Assembly: GCA_002308875.1 (NCBI GenBank)
Contig: DBWK01000032.1
Coordinates: 1 to 18,638 of the forward strand
Reading direction: 5' to 3'
Origin: Treponema sp. UBA1240
GTDB taxonomy: Bacteria > Spirochaetota > Spirochaetia > Treponematales > Treponemataceae
DNA length: 18,638 bases
Part shown: piece after piece, positions 1-7,315 of the stretch
Position numbering within the stretch: the stretch's first letter is position 1
How the letters are laid out: every line of letters starts with the position of its first letter
The notes under the pieces: model-generated
The model's database searches: none
Seen by the model: the letters and a program-made list of their open reading frames with translations, nothing else
Told to the model about the DNA's origin: nothing
Made by a program: the position numbers and the translations under genes

Positions 1-593
1 AAAGGTTTTTCTTCAAATGTATCGCCTCTCCATGAACGTTTTATCTCGGAAAGAAAAACCGGTTTCTGGTTACCGCCGTAAAGAGGGTCACAAACAATGC
101 TCATTCCTAAATCTGACAAATGTGCTCTGATTTGGTGTGTTCGGCCTGTTTTTGGTGATGCTTCAATCCATGAAAACGGTCCGCATGTTCCAATCAGATG
201 AAAAACAGTTTCAGCATCTTTTCCCCGCCTGTTTATTATGGTTCTGTGCCGGTCATCGCCGTTTACAAGCAGACGTGCTGTAACAGTTTTATCCGTCCAT
301 GTCGGTCGGCCGTAAACAAGGGCATGGTAAGTTTTTTGAACCTGTCTTCTTTCGAATGCGATGGAAAGTTCACGATGAGCATCAGCATTACGTGCGTATA
401 TAACAAGACCGCTTGTATCCTTGTCGATTCGGTGAACGGCAAATAATCTTCCAAATTCTTTTTCAGCTTCAAGATCTAGCCGCGGAAGGTCGGGATTGTA
501 TCTGTCCGCGGCGGTCAAAATACCGGAAGACTTGTTTAAAACAACAATATTGTCGTCGTGATATATTTCAGTATATGCAGTGTTTTTTCCCAT
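1..593 (-). CDS. RluA-family RNA pseudouridine synthase, 3' end outside window
   Basis: This enzyme converts specific uridines in rRNA or tRNA to pseudouridine in the cytoplasm. The 197 visible residues start directly with the catalytic domain (TEIYHDDNIVVLNK at residues 8-21), so there is no N-terminal S4 RNA-binding domain. This resembles the short RluA/TruC type more than RluC or RluD. The active-site motif HRIDKDTSG is at residues 54-62, with Asp57 as the expected catalytic aspartate, and the family motif GRTHQIRAH is at 150-158. The gene runs off the left edge, probably missing only a few dozen residues. The ATG at 593 begins 12 bases after the stop of the upstream exported-protein gene on the same strand, so the two are probably cotranscribed. 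The ribosome binding site is weak (GAGA about 10 bases upstream). The family is clear; which uridine it modifies cannot be told. Confidence 0.93.
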   Translation of the reverse strand, partial: MGKNTAYTEIYHDDNIVVLNKSSGILTAADRYNPDLPRLDLEAEKEFGRLFAVHRIDKDTSGLVIYARNADAHRELSIAFERRQVQKTYHALVYGRPTWTDKTVTARLLVNGDDRHRTIINRRGKDAETVFHLIGTCGPFSWIEASPKTGRTHQIRAHLSDLGMSIVCDPLYGGNQKPVFLSEIKRSWRGDTFEEKP

Positions 594-605
594 ATTGAAA
601 ATTCT

Positions 606-2312
606 CTAGTACGTGAAAATGATTTTTTCGGTTTCGCTCTTATGGCGCATTTTAAGGAAAAGCGTTTGCGAGGGTTTGTCGTATACATAACCTGCAGAAT
701 TGTAGCTTTCAAACCGTTTGTCGGAACGATAGTTCAAACCGTATATTTCGATATAATTAAACGCTTTAAGTCCTGCAATAATCAGATAATGACTGTCGCC
801 AACCGTAAATGTGGTGGAAAGAACAAGCTGGTTTGTTCCTTGTTTTTCCAAAGTTACGTTTGGAGAACATGTCCAGGCAGTAATATTTGTAGTTCCCTGT
901 GAAAGAACTGTAAAATGTGGATAGTAATCGTTTTCAACAAGAACAGGATACAAATCGGAAAGAACGGAAGTTTCTTTTGGGATTGCTTTAAGTGCGCTGT
1001 TTGCAAGCAGATAACCGGTTGCTTCAACATCGTGATTGGATACAAGCTTCGCATAGCGAATAAGTGCAACGGCAAGTTTGCAACTTTCAGAGACGGAAGC
1101 TTCACCTTCTTCGGTCGATAAAAGCAAAGTTTCATCATCTGTGGAGAACAATGTAAGAAGATATTGAAGCATATTGTCGATAACCGGATTGATTTTTTCC
1201 GCTGTTTCTTTGGAAAGCGGGAATAAATCCGTATAAGCATTCAATATACCGGTCATTTGGGCTATTGTAGGTGTTTGAACGTCGTTCAGTGCCGGCAGCG
1301 AGAAAAGTTGATTAGCAAGGGCGAGATTGTTTTTGTAAACCAAAACAGAAACAAGCTTGTCAATTTCAAACGCTTCAAGTGTGTTCGCCTGAATGGATTG
1401 TTGTATTTTGTATAAGAGATTATTGTTGTATGAAACAAGTGTTTTATTTGTATTTATTAGGTTATTCAAATAAGGTGAAGAAAGGTACGTTTTTTTGCTG
1501 TCTTGTTTAAATCCCGAATTAACGGATGTAATAGCATTTTTAAACTTACCTTGAAATGCCGATTCCGCAAGATAAGCGGTAATTTCTTTTTCAGAAGAAG
1601 AAGGAATATTTTCTACCTTGTACGCTGAAACAAAAGTATTTCTGAATTGTTTAATGATTGAATCAAAGGAATCCTTGTTCGCGGACGCAAATCCAGCAAG
1701 TTTTTCGTAGGTAATGTTAGCCGCAGGATTGTAAAGTGCGTAGAATGTGGAATTATCTGTTTGTGTCAGGTGTAACAGATTGTTTTTATCCAGCTGACTG
1801 TTGAGCAAAAACTGACTGTCTTTGCCTGAAACGAGCGCAAAACCGTTTTTTTCGAGCGGTTCAAGGTTATATGTAGCAACAGGTTTACACGGAAGTGTAA
1901 TTTTTGAAATGTTTTCAGTTAAATTTGCATGGATGCTGAGGTTTTCGTTTTCATCTTTGCCGGTTACAGAAAACAGAAGTTCACAGTTGTTGTCAAATTG
2001 GAGTGAAAGAGTATTGGCGTTAATTTCGTAATTAGTTAAGACTGCTTTTTCGGATGAGTCATCTGAATTAAAAAAAATAACAGGTGATTTTGAATCTGCA
2101 TAAAATGTTATTCCGCGGAAAACAACCTGAAAAGTATTTTTAAGAGTATTTTTTTTGTCTGGAGAACTGATTTCATGCAGAGAGAGTCGTAAAGAACCGA
2201 TATTTTTATTGATTAGGATTTCGTTTCTGAACTGAATTGCAAAAATAGCTAGAATTATAAGGCAATAAACAGCCAGGAGACGAAATAACTTTTGAACAAT
2301 ATGATTTGTCAT
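606..2312 (-). CDS. exported or membrane-anchored protein of unknown function, 568 aa
   Basis: I do not recognise a family. The N-terminus has two lysine/arginine-containing segments followed by a hydrophobic stretch at about residues 11-27 (LLAVYCLIILAIFAIQF), fitting an uncleaved signal anchor or signal peptide; there is no lipobox cysteine. Residues of about 35-170 look beta-rich, with alternating polar and hydrophobic residues. About 220-450 look helical with many Leu/Ala positions. The last 90 residues look beta-rich again, ending FTY. The many Asn, Ser and Lys residues are typical of an extracytoplasmic spirochaete protein. It lies divergently from the TPR gene and just upstream of the pseudouridine synthase. 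No strong Shine-Dalgarno sequence precedes the ATG. It is real on length and protein-like composition; its function is open. Confidence 0.8.
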   Translation of the reverse strand: MTNHIVQKLFRLLAVYCLIILAIFAIQFRNEILINKNIGSLRLSLHEISSPDKKNTLKNTFQVVFRGITFYADSKSPVIFFNSDDSSEKAVLTNYEINANTLSLQFDNNCELLFSVTGKDENENLSIHANLTENISKITLPCKPVATYNLEPLEKNGFALVSGKDSQFLLNSQLDKNNLLHLTQTDNSTFYALYNPAANITYEKLAGFASANKDSFDSIIKQFRNTFVSAYKVENIPSSSEKEITAYLAESAFQGKFKNAITSVNSGFKQDSKKTYLSSPYLNNLINTNKTLVSYNNNLLYKIQQSIQANTLEAFEIDKLVSVLVYKNNLALANQLFSLPALNDVQTPTIAQMTGILNAYTDLFPLSKETAEKINPVIDNMLQYLLTLFSTDDETLLLSTEEGEASVSESCKLAVALIRYAKLVSNHDVEATGYLLANSALKAIPKETSVLSDLYPVLVENDYYPHFTVLSQGTTNITAWTCSPNVTLEKQGTNQLVLSTTFTVGDSHYLIIAGLKAFNYIEIYGLNYRSDKRFESYNSAGYVYDKPSQTLFLKMRHKSETEKIIFTY

Positions 2313-2314
2313 TG

Positions 2315-2344
2315 TTGTTGCGGCATTTTACAAGAGCGTAAAAT
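2315..2344 (+). promoter_or_regulatory. candidate promoter for the TPR gene
   Basis: TTGTTG (2315-2320) and TAAAAT (2339-2344) are separated by 18 bases. The -10 lies inside the right arm of the 8-6-8 inverted repeat. Transcription would start near 2351 and give a leader of about 105 bases containing the hairpins listed below. The -35 match is poor (3 of 6), so this is tentative. Confidence 0.28.
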
Positions 2345-2345
2345 G
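2324..2345. repeat. perfect 8-6-8 inverted repeat between divergent genes, candidate operator
   Basis: CATTTTAC (2324-2331) and GTAAAATG (2338-2345) are exact reverse complements separated by six bases. Each arm contains TAAAAT read on its own strand, so each could also be a -10 element for the gene on that side. The geometry, with about 14 bases from arm centre to arm centre, would fit a dimeric repressor, but no regulator is identified. No T-tract follows, so it is not a terminator. Confidence 0.45.
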
Positions 2346-2358
2346 TCAGCTCCTTTAA

Positions 2359-2400
2359 CCGCGTTTTAATTGAATCGCGGGAAGTCTTTTTATAAGACTT
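2359..2400 (+). promoter_or_regulatory. two adjacent stem-loops in the TPR-gene leader
   Basis: CCGCG (2359-2363) pairs with CGCGG (2376-2380) around a 12-base loop. AAGTCTT (2382-2388) pairs with AAGACTT (2394-2400) around TTTAT. Both stems are perfect. The second is mostly A/T and not followed by a U-tract, so it does not look like an intrinsic terminator. They may structure the leader RNA, but short A/T stems also arise by chance. Confidence 0.35.
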
Positions 2401-2413
2401 ATTTTAGCTGAAC

Positions 2414-2456
2414 CGGCAGACAAAATCAACTGCCGTGTAAAAAGGCAGGTGCTTTT
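2414..2456 (+). promoter_or_regulatory. possible two-state leader RNA next to the TPR-gene ribosome binding site
   Basis: CGGCAG (2414-2419) can pair perfectly with CTGCCG (2430-2435). The same CTGCC (2430-2434) can instead pair with GGCAG (2444-2448), which overlaps the likely Shine-Dalgarno AGGTG (2447-2451), five bases before the ATG. The two pairings exclude each other. The first form leaves the binding site free and the second partly hides it. A short AAAAG/CTTTT stem (2440-2444 with 2452-2456) could also loop out the binding site. This matches no riboswitch class I know. Confidence 0.35.
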
Positions 2457-3830
2457 ATGAGAAAAATTACACAGATTATAATTATATTTTTGTTTTCAAT
2501 CACATTAGTTTTTTCAGAAAACGCAAAAGAAAAAGCTGATGAAGTTTTTACGGTTGGAAAATTTGCCGAAAATCTTACGGAAACAATCACTAAAAACGGT
2601 CTTGATGCCGGTTTGGCGTTGTTTGCTGATGTTCCTGAATCTTTTGCCGATGACTATTCAATAAACTATATGCATGCGTCTCTGCTTGTTTCCGCACAAA
2701 AACCGGTGGAAGCCGAAAAAATTGCTTTGGAGCTTTTGAATAAAAACCCTGATAATCTGGATGTTTTGTTCTTGAACGTGATGATTTGCAAAATGCAGGG
2801 CAAGTTGAATCAAAAAAGAAAGTATCTTGAGGCAATACTAAAAATCGATCCCGCAAATTCCGACGCAAATGCGGAAATGGGAAATGAAAAGATACTGGCA
2901 AAAGCTTATGCCGATGCAAAGAGCTATTATCTGAAAAGCTTCAGAAACAATCCCAAATACACGACGGGTTTATTCGGATTTGGACAAGCTTGTTATTATC
3001 TCGGCGATTTTGACGAAGCAAAATCAGCGTTCAAGTCTATTCTGTCAATATCACCAAAAGAAGACATAGCATATTCGTATCTTGCCAAGGTTGACGCAGA
3101 AACCGGTGACTATGATACTGCCATTGAATACATATTAAAAGCGATTGAATACAATCCGGATTATTACAATTACTGGATTGATTACGGTGATTATCTGCGT
3201 TTTTCTACTAAGTACGAAGAAGCTGCAAAGGTTTTTTCCAAAGCTATAGAGATAGATCCTGATTATTTTTTAGGATATTTGTATCGGGGTGGAATGTATG
3301 AGTACACGGAAAAATATGATGAAGCCCTTGCTGATTACAAAAAGGTTGTAAGTCTTAATCCGCAATATTATTATGCGTATGAGTCAATCGGCATATTAGC
3401 GTGGAACAAAAAGGACTGGAAGGAATGTAGAGCCGCTTTTCAAAAAGCATATGAAAAAAATCCAAAAAACATTTCGTATCAGCTGATGATTTCCGCTTGT
3501 TATCTGCGTGAAAAGAATCTGACCAAAAATAAGGAATTCCTCAACAAAATGCTTAAAAACTATGATAGATCAACGGTGGAATATGTAGTTTTGCGTTTGT
3601 ATCTGGATGGTTTAGGTGATGTAGATGCTCTGCGGAAAGTTCGTGCGGTTGAAAGTAGAAATTTACGTGGAAAGTTATTATACTATATGGGCTTGTTTTA
3701 CGACTTATACGGAGGAACGGAACAGGCTGAAAAACTATACCTTGAAGTAAAAGACATGAAAGCGCCTATGTTCTTTGAATACCGGCTCTGCGAATGGGCA
3801 TTGGCGGAATATGGGCTTGAGGATGTTTAA
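2457..3830 (+). CDS. exported tetratricopeptide-repeat protein, 457 aa
   Basis: A secreted or membrane-associated scaffold built of TPRs, likely binding other proteins in the periplasm. Residues 1-20 form a signal peptide (MRKIT, then a hydrophobic run ending VFS). There is no lipobox cysteine, so it is probably periplasmic. From about residue 66 to 338 about eight consecutive units of 34 residues can be laid out. The clearest are at 168-201, 204-237, 238-271, 272-305 and 306-338, each with the usual Gly/Ala, Tyr and closing Pro pattern (for example YEEAAKVFSKAIEIDPDY at 253-270). The C-terminal 110 residues are helical without clear repeats. The start is supported by AGGTG five bases upstream. 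The TraB-family gene follows after 10 bases, probably in the same operon. The specific partner is unknown. Confidence 0.88.
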   Translation: MRKITQIIIIFLFSITLVFSENAKEKADEVFTVGKFAENLTETITKNGLDAGLALFADVPESFADDYSINYMHASLLVSAQKPVEAEKIALELLNKNPDNLDVLFLNVMICKMQGKLNQKRKYLEAILKIDPANSDANAEMGNEKILAKAYADAKSYYLKSFRNNPKYTTGLFGFGQACYYLGDFDEAKSAFKSILSISPKEDIAYSYLAKVDAETGDYDTAIEYILKAIEYNPDYYNYWIDYGDYLRFSTKYEEAAKVFSKAIEIDPDYFLGYLYRGGMYEYTEKYDEALADYKKVVSLNPQYYYAYESIGILAWNKKDWKECRAAFQKAYEKNPKNISYQLMISACYLREKNLTKNKEFLNKMLKNYDRSTVEYVVLRLYLDGLGDVDALRKVRAVESRNLRGKLLYYMGLFYDLYGGTEQAEKLYLEVKDMKAPMFFEYRLCEWALAEYGLEDV

Positions 3831-3840
3831 GGATTGAATA

Positions 3841-5016
3841 ATGAGCGGATGTGTTAAAAAGTTACAGTTTGGCGACAGAGAAATAATACTGATAGGAACT
3901 GCACATATTTCGCAGGAAAGTATCGATGAAGTAACGGCTGCCATTGAATCGGAAAAACCGGATTGTGTTGGAATTGAACTGGATGATGAGCGTTATGCTT
4001 CACTAAAGAATCCTGAATCCTGGCGCAACCTTGACATTGTAAAAGTTCTTAAACAAAAGCAGGGTTGGGTTTTATTGGCAAATCTTGTGCTTTCTTCTTT
4101 TCAAAAACGAATGGGCGCAGATGTTGGAGTTAAACCCGGTGAAGAAATGAAAGCCGCCGCTTTTAAGGCGGATGAACTTGGTATTCCGGTTGTTATGGTT
4201 GATCGCCCCATTAAGGTTACGCTACGTCGTGCCTGGGCAAAAAACTCGTTTTGGGGTAAGTCAAAACTTTTGGCTGCATTGTTTTCAAGCTTATTTGAAA
4301 CAGAGGAAATTTCTTCTGATGACATAGAAAAACTGAAAAATTCAAGCGAAATGGATCAGATGATGGCAGAACTGGCGGATTATCTTCCTGTGGTAAAAAC
4401 AGTTCTGATTGATGAACGCGATGAATATCTGGCTTCACATCTTTGGCAGGCAAAAGGACAAAAAATTCTTGCTGTTTTGGGTGCAGGACATTTGCCCGGT
4501 GTTGAAAAATGGCTTGAGAGCTTTAACAAGAACGAAAAACAGCCGGATGTAACGGAGCTTTGCTTTGTTCCAAAACCGACTGTTTTTTCCAAGATTGCTT
4601 CCTGGATTATTCCAGGGGCATTGATTGCGCTTGTTATTGCAGGCTTTTTTAAAGGCGGCATAACAAAATCGGTAGAAATGATGTTGCAGTGGTGGATAAC
4701 AAATGGTGTTCTTGCGGCTTTGGGCTCTCTTCTTGCAATGGGACATCCGCTTACAATATTGGTTAGCTTTTTGGGAGCCTGGTTTGCGGCAATAAATCCG
4801 TTTATTGGAATTGGTGTTATAGCCGGCATTGTTCAGGCTTGGGCAAAAAAACCAAAAGTCAGTGATATGGAAAATCTTTCGGCAGATATGAATTTGAAAG
4901 GAATTTACAAAAACCGCATTTTAAGGGTTCTGCTGGTATTCTTTTTGTCTTCGGTGGGCGGCTCAATAGGAACGTTTGTTTCCGTACCGGCACTTATTTC
5001 AAAAATTGTACACTAA
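3841..5016 (+). CDS. TraB/PrgY-family membrane protein, 391 aa
   Basis: Member of the TraB/PrgY family, named after enterococcal PrgY, which reduces the activity of the peptide pheromone cCF10; the family is related to Tiki-type proteins with putative metalloprotease activity. The N-terminal domain (1-240) shows the family signatures: GTAH at 19-22, IELDDERY at 45-52, DERDEYLA at 191-198 and GAGHLPGV at 214-221. The conserved His22, Glu46 and His217 are the likely metal or catalytic residues. The C-terminal 140 residues hold about four membrane segments (roughly 253-270, 288-312, 315-335, 360-385), with PKPT just before the first. AAGGA about 10 bases upstream supports the start. It follows the TPR gene by 10 bases. 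The family is confident; the physiological substrate in bacteria without pheromone plasmids is unknown. Confidence 0.9.
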   Translation: MSGCVKKLQFGDREIILIGTAHISQESIDEVTAAIESEKPDCVGIELDDERYASLKNPESWRNLDIVKVLKQKQGWVLLANLVLSSFQKRMGADVGVKPGEEMKAAAFKADELGIPVVMVDRPIKVTLRRAWAKNSFWGKSKLLAALFSSLFETEEISSDDIEKLKNSSEMDQMMAELADYLPVVKTVLIDERDEYLASHLWQAKGQKILAVLGAGHLPGVEKWLESFNKNEKQPDVTELCFVPKPTVFSKIASWIIPGALIALVIAGFFKGGITKSVEMMLQWWITNGVLAALGSLLAMGHPLTILVSFLGAWFAAINPFIGIGVIAGIVQAWAKKPKVSDMENLSADMNLKGIYKNRILRVLLVFFLSSVGGSIGTFVSVPALISKIVH

Positions 5017-5029
5017 CAGCCAATCCTGA

Positions 5030-5362
5030 TTATTTTTTGGGAAATGCGATTTGCTCATATTTTTGCAAAAGTTGTTTTAGTTCCAGATACATTTTTGCAA
5101 CTTGAGGATTATATTCTGTGTTGCTTTCTTTTACACAGGTGCCGTCGGTTTCAGGTTCTTCAAACAAAGCGGAAACTTTTACGCAAAGAGCCTGTGACAG
5201 CATTTCTATGATTTGAAACGAAGTGCTTGTTTTTCCGTTTTCAATCAGACCGATATAACTTGGCGTAACTTCGACCAGTTCTGCCAGCTGTTGCTGTGTC
5301 AGCTTCTGCTTTTTTCTGTATTTATAAACATTACTCCCGAATAATTTATACACGTTAGCCAT
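5030..5362 (-). CDS. Cro/CI (XRE) family transcriptional regulator, 110 aa
   Basis: Small DNA-binding protein. Residues 8-66 form a five-helix Cro/CI domain: KYRKKQKLTQQQLAELV (14-30), the recognition region TPSYIGLIENGKTSTS (33-48) and the closing LSQALCVKVSALF (55-67). The last 44 residues are acidic then helical (MYLELKQLLQKYEQIA) and could form a dimerisation helix; there is no ligand-binding or peptidase domain. It is convergent with the TraB gene, the stops being 13 bases apart. It lies 103 bases downstream of the small membrane-protein gene on the same strand, and that gap holds a possible promoter and operator, so it may be transcribed independently and regulate itself. Confidence 0.9.
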   Translation of the reverse strand: MANVYKLFGSNVYKYRKKQKLTQQQLAELVEVTPSYIGLIENGKTSTSFQIIEMLSQALCVKVSALFEEPETDGTCVKESNTEYNPQVAKMYLELKQLLQKYEQIAFPKK

Positions 5363-5404
5363 GATTTAAATATAACTTAGAAAATATGGTGAAGTATTGT
5401 AGTG

Positions 5405-5424
5405 TTAGTTGTGTATAAAACTAA
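5405..5424. promoter_or_regulatory. candidate operator upstream of the XRE regulator
   Basis: TTAGTT (5405-5410) and AACTAA (5419-5424) form a perfect inverted repeat with an 8-base spacer. It lies between the candidate -10 element and the start codon of the Cro/CI-type gene, where autorepression would be expected. The arms are short and the region is A/T-rich, so chance is a real alternative. Confidence 0.3.
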
Positions 5425-5436
5425 AATAATAATTGT

Positions 5437-5445
5437 ATTTTAGCA
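5437..5445 (-). promoter_or_regulatory. candidate extended -10 promoter of the XRE regulator
   Basis: On the minus strand this reads TGCTAAAAT, an extended -10 form (TG, one base, then a -10 hexamer with 5 of 6 matches). No good -35 is present at 17 bases, only a T-rich run. It would start transcription near 5430 and give a leader of about 70 bases. Confidence 0.3.
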
Positions 5446-5465
5446 GGTGTAAATTCACGTAAAAA

Positions 5466-5978
5466 TTATTCAACCCAGTTTTTCAGTATTTGCACAGCGT
5501 TGTTCCGCTCTTCGGAATTTGCAAATTCTAAAAAAATTACACCATTATTTTTTGTAACGGTTTTAAGAATCTGAGGCGGTACGGAAGAAGCATTGTCCGA
5601 ATCGTTTTCATAGGCAAGTGTAGGAAAAGAAACTATTTCATCCTTTTGTAAAAATCTACCGCCTGTTATGAGACCATTTTCATAAACACCATTCAGTTTC
5701 TGCAGAATGTGATCACGGAATGAAAGTTCCACGGCAAGAACCGCCGTTGCTGTTAGAATCAAAGTGATAAACAGAGAAAACCTACGGACGAAAAGTAAGG
5801 CAAACATTAAGCATGTAAGAATAAGAATGAGGAATAAGGTTTTACTTCGTTTTTGCGTTAGTGGCAGCAGGCAGTTACCGAGTTTTTCAAACTTGTTCTT
5901 TTCAAAAAACAAATGATATAAAACAACTGCAATTGAAGCAACAATACCGGCAATCGGAATAAAAACGTGCAAATTCAT
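5466..5978 (-). CDS. small membrane protein, hypothetical, 170 aa
   Basis: I do not recognise it with confidence. Three membrane segments are visible: residues about 5-24, 47-64 and 68-85, with a basic cytoplasmic-type loop (EKNKFEKL, TQKRSK) between the first two. The rest (86-170) is soluble. Its pattern VYENGLITGGRFLQKDEIVSF at 98-118 and the closing helix NNAVQILKNWVE recall the small PH-like domain found at the end of several bacterial membrane proteins. That resemblance is my inference only. The ATG lies 23 bases after the lipoprotein stop, with only a poor ribosome binding site, so it probably depends on the operon read from the NlpC/P60 gene. Confidence 0.7.
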   Translation of the reverse strand: MNLHVFIPIAGIVASIAVVLYHLFFEKNKFEKLGNCLLPLTQKRSKTLFLILILTCLMFALLFVRRFSLFITLILTATAVLAVELSFRDHILQKLNGVYENGLITGGRFLQKDEIVSFPTLAYENDSDNASSVPPQILKTVTKNNGVIFLEFANSEERNNAVQILKNWVE

Positions 5979-6001
5979 AGTGCTACTCTAGCACAAACGT
6001 A

Positions 6002-6724
6002 TTATTCAGTCCAGTTTATCAAGCATTCGTTTTCATTCAAGTCCGTCAAGATGTGGATAAGTGGAATAGTAATTACAGCAGAATTATTTTCACTTTCAAC
6101 TTTTCCAAATTCAGGATTTGACATTGAAGCCGATGTTATTGTTCCCGGGAGTGTAAATTTCAGTTTGATTTCAGAAGCGGCAAGTTCTGCAGCAGCCTGT
6201 CCACCGTATGCAATGGCAATAAGCTCAATATAGTCTTCTTGTGTCATTTCTTCGCCGGTAAACACAGGAGCAACCAGCAAATCCGTATATACAGCTGTTT
6301 CGTCAGGCATAAGCGAAACAACTTTTTGTATGTTTTGCGGTGATAATAAAAGTGTCATTGTTGAAACTGCATCATTTTGTGAAAACTTTATAAAGTTGTT
6401 GTTTTCCGGCAGAATTTTGCTAAAATCTTCAGTACCGGCGAAAACTGCCAGAGAATTTGCGGTCGGGCAGGAAAGGCCTGTTACTTTTAAGCCGGAATCT
6501 TCAAGTGAACTGCGTATTTGTTCAAGGTCAAAAATGCCTAAATCTTCGCTTGTTCCAAAAAAGCTGCTTGTCAGAGATGTTACCGTGTTACTGACAGCTG
6601 TGTGCAATCCGATAGTACCTGAAAAGTCTTTTTCCAAAGACGCGTTTATTGCCGTTGAACAGCCGGAAAGCAGAATAGCAAAAGAGAAAATAATGGTGAT
6701 AGCGCATAAAAATTTGATTTTCAT
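6002..6724 (-). CDS. predicted lipoprotein, hypothetical, 240 aa
   Basis: The N-terminus is a lipoprotein signal: MKIK, a hydrophobic stretch and the lipobox LSGC, with Cys22 as the lipidated residue. The mature part is about 219 residues with no family I recognise. It contains a Ser/Thr-rich stretch (about 45-56), a region resembling a small alpha/beta fold with SLEDSGLKVTGLSC at 73-86, and a helix TQEDYIELIAIAYGGQAAAELAASEIKLKF at about 161-190. A single extra Cys (in LSCP) is present. It lies 18 bases after the NlpC/P60 gene. No Shine-Dalgarno sequence precedes its ATG (the upstream 20 bases are almost all A and T), which suggests translational coupling to the gene before it. It is probably envelope-anchored and works with the secreted hydrolase. 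Confidence 0.75.
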   Translation of the reverse strand: MKIKFLCAITIIFSFAILLSGCSTAINASLEKDFSGTIGLHTAVSNTVTSLTSSFFGTSEDLGIFDLEQIRSSLEDSGLKVTGLSCPTANSLAVFAGTEDFSKILPENNNFIKFSQNDAVSTMTLLLSPQNIQKVVSLMPDETAVYTDLLVAPVFTGEEMTQEDYIELIAIAYGGQAAAELAASEIKLKFTLPGTITSASMSNPEFGKVESENNSAVITIPLIHILTDLNENECLINWTE

Positions 6725-6742
6725 AACAATTACAACAACTAA

Positions 6743-7261
6743 TTATTCAGTAGTTACATTATTATCGGATATTTTAATCAAATTTTCAGAAATCCTCGGT
6801 AAAAATCTTCTTGTGGAGACATAGGTTCTTTCCCAGTAGTCTTCGTGTATTGAAGAAATAATTACACCGGTTTTTGGTCCGTCACTTACGGCGTGAATTA
6901 TTTGGTCATCACCAAGATAGATTGCGGCATGGTTTATATGCGTGTTCGCTTTAAAAAACAGAATATCGCCGGGTTGTCTTTCTTCATCAGAAACAGGTTC
7001 GGTTTTTAGGTAAAGGTCTTCGGAGCGACGTGGTAAAGAAATGTGAAGACTGTTTTTGGCAACTGTGTAAATAAAACCGGAACAGTCAAAACCTTCTTCA
7101 GTTAAACCGCCGTATTTGTATGGAACGCCGAGAAAAGACTGTGCACATTCAATAAAACTTTGGCGTTGTTCTTCCGGCGATGGAATTGCAAGAGCGGTGG
7201 CTATGGAAAAACAAAATACAACTAAGAACAGGCAGATTAAAATGAAAGTTATTCTTTTCAA
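6743..7261 (-). CDS. secreted NlpC/P60-family cysteine hydrolase, 172 aa
   Basis: Likely a cell-wall endopeptidase cutting stem peptides of peptidoglycan (D-glutamyl-diamino acid bond in the family). Residues 1-25 form a signal peptide (MKR, a hydrophobic core, cleavage likely after ATALA). The catalytic domain fills 35-156: YKYGG at 48-52, the nucleophile in DCSGF (Cys60), PGDILFF at 97-103, then HAAIYLG with His111 and IIHAV with His123. Together these give the Cys-His-His active site. There is no SH3 or LysM targeting domain. A strong AAGAGGT five bases upstream sets the start. It heads a minus-strand operon with a lipoprotein and a membrane protein, divergent from phosphofructokinase. Confidence 0.93.
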   Translation of the reverse strand: MKRITFILICLFLVVFCFSIATALAIPSPEEQRQSFIECAQSFLGVPYKYGGLTEEGFDCSGFIYTVAKNSLHISLPRRSEDLYLKTEPVSDEERQPGDILFFKANTHINHAAIYLGDDQIIHAVSDGPKTGVIISSIHEDYWERTYVSTRRFLPRISENLIKISDNNVTTE

Positions 7262-7278
7262 AAAAACCTCTTAAATTC

Positions 7279-7287
7279 ATTATATCA
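7279..7287 (-). promoter_or_regulatory. extended -10 element upstream of the NlpC/P60 gene
   Basis: On the minus strand this reads TGATATAAT, an exact extended -10 promoter element. It lies only about 18 bases before the start codon, so the transcript would begin right at the Shine-Dalgarno sequence (7266-7272). That leaves a very short leader, so an alternative further upstream is possible. The only -35-like TTGCCG is 19 bases away. Confidence 0.4.
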
Positions 7288-7315
7288 CTATTTTAAATTA
7301 TTGCGGCAAAAAAGA

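Noticed and set aside
558..902. Open frame of 114 codons on the plus strand
   Set aside because: It spans the junction of two better-supported minus-strand genes and shows no protein-like features.
4380..4829. Open frame of 149 codons on the minus strand inside the TraB-family gene
   Set aside because: It is a shadow of the conserved GAGHLPGV and membrane region of the plus-strand gene.
5017..5029. Search for a bidirectional terminator between the convergent TraB-family and regulator genes
   Set aside because: The 13-base gap has no inverted repeat with a T-tract on either strand.
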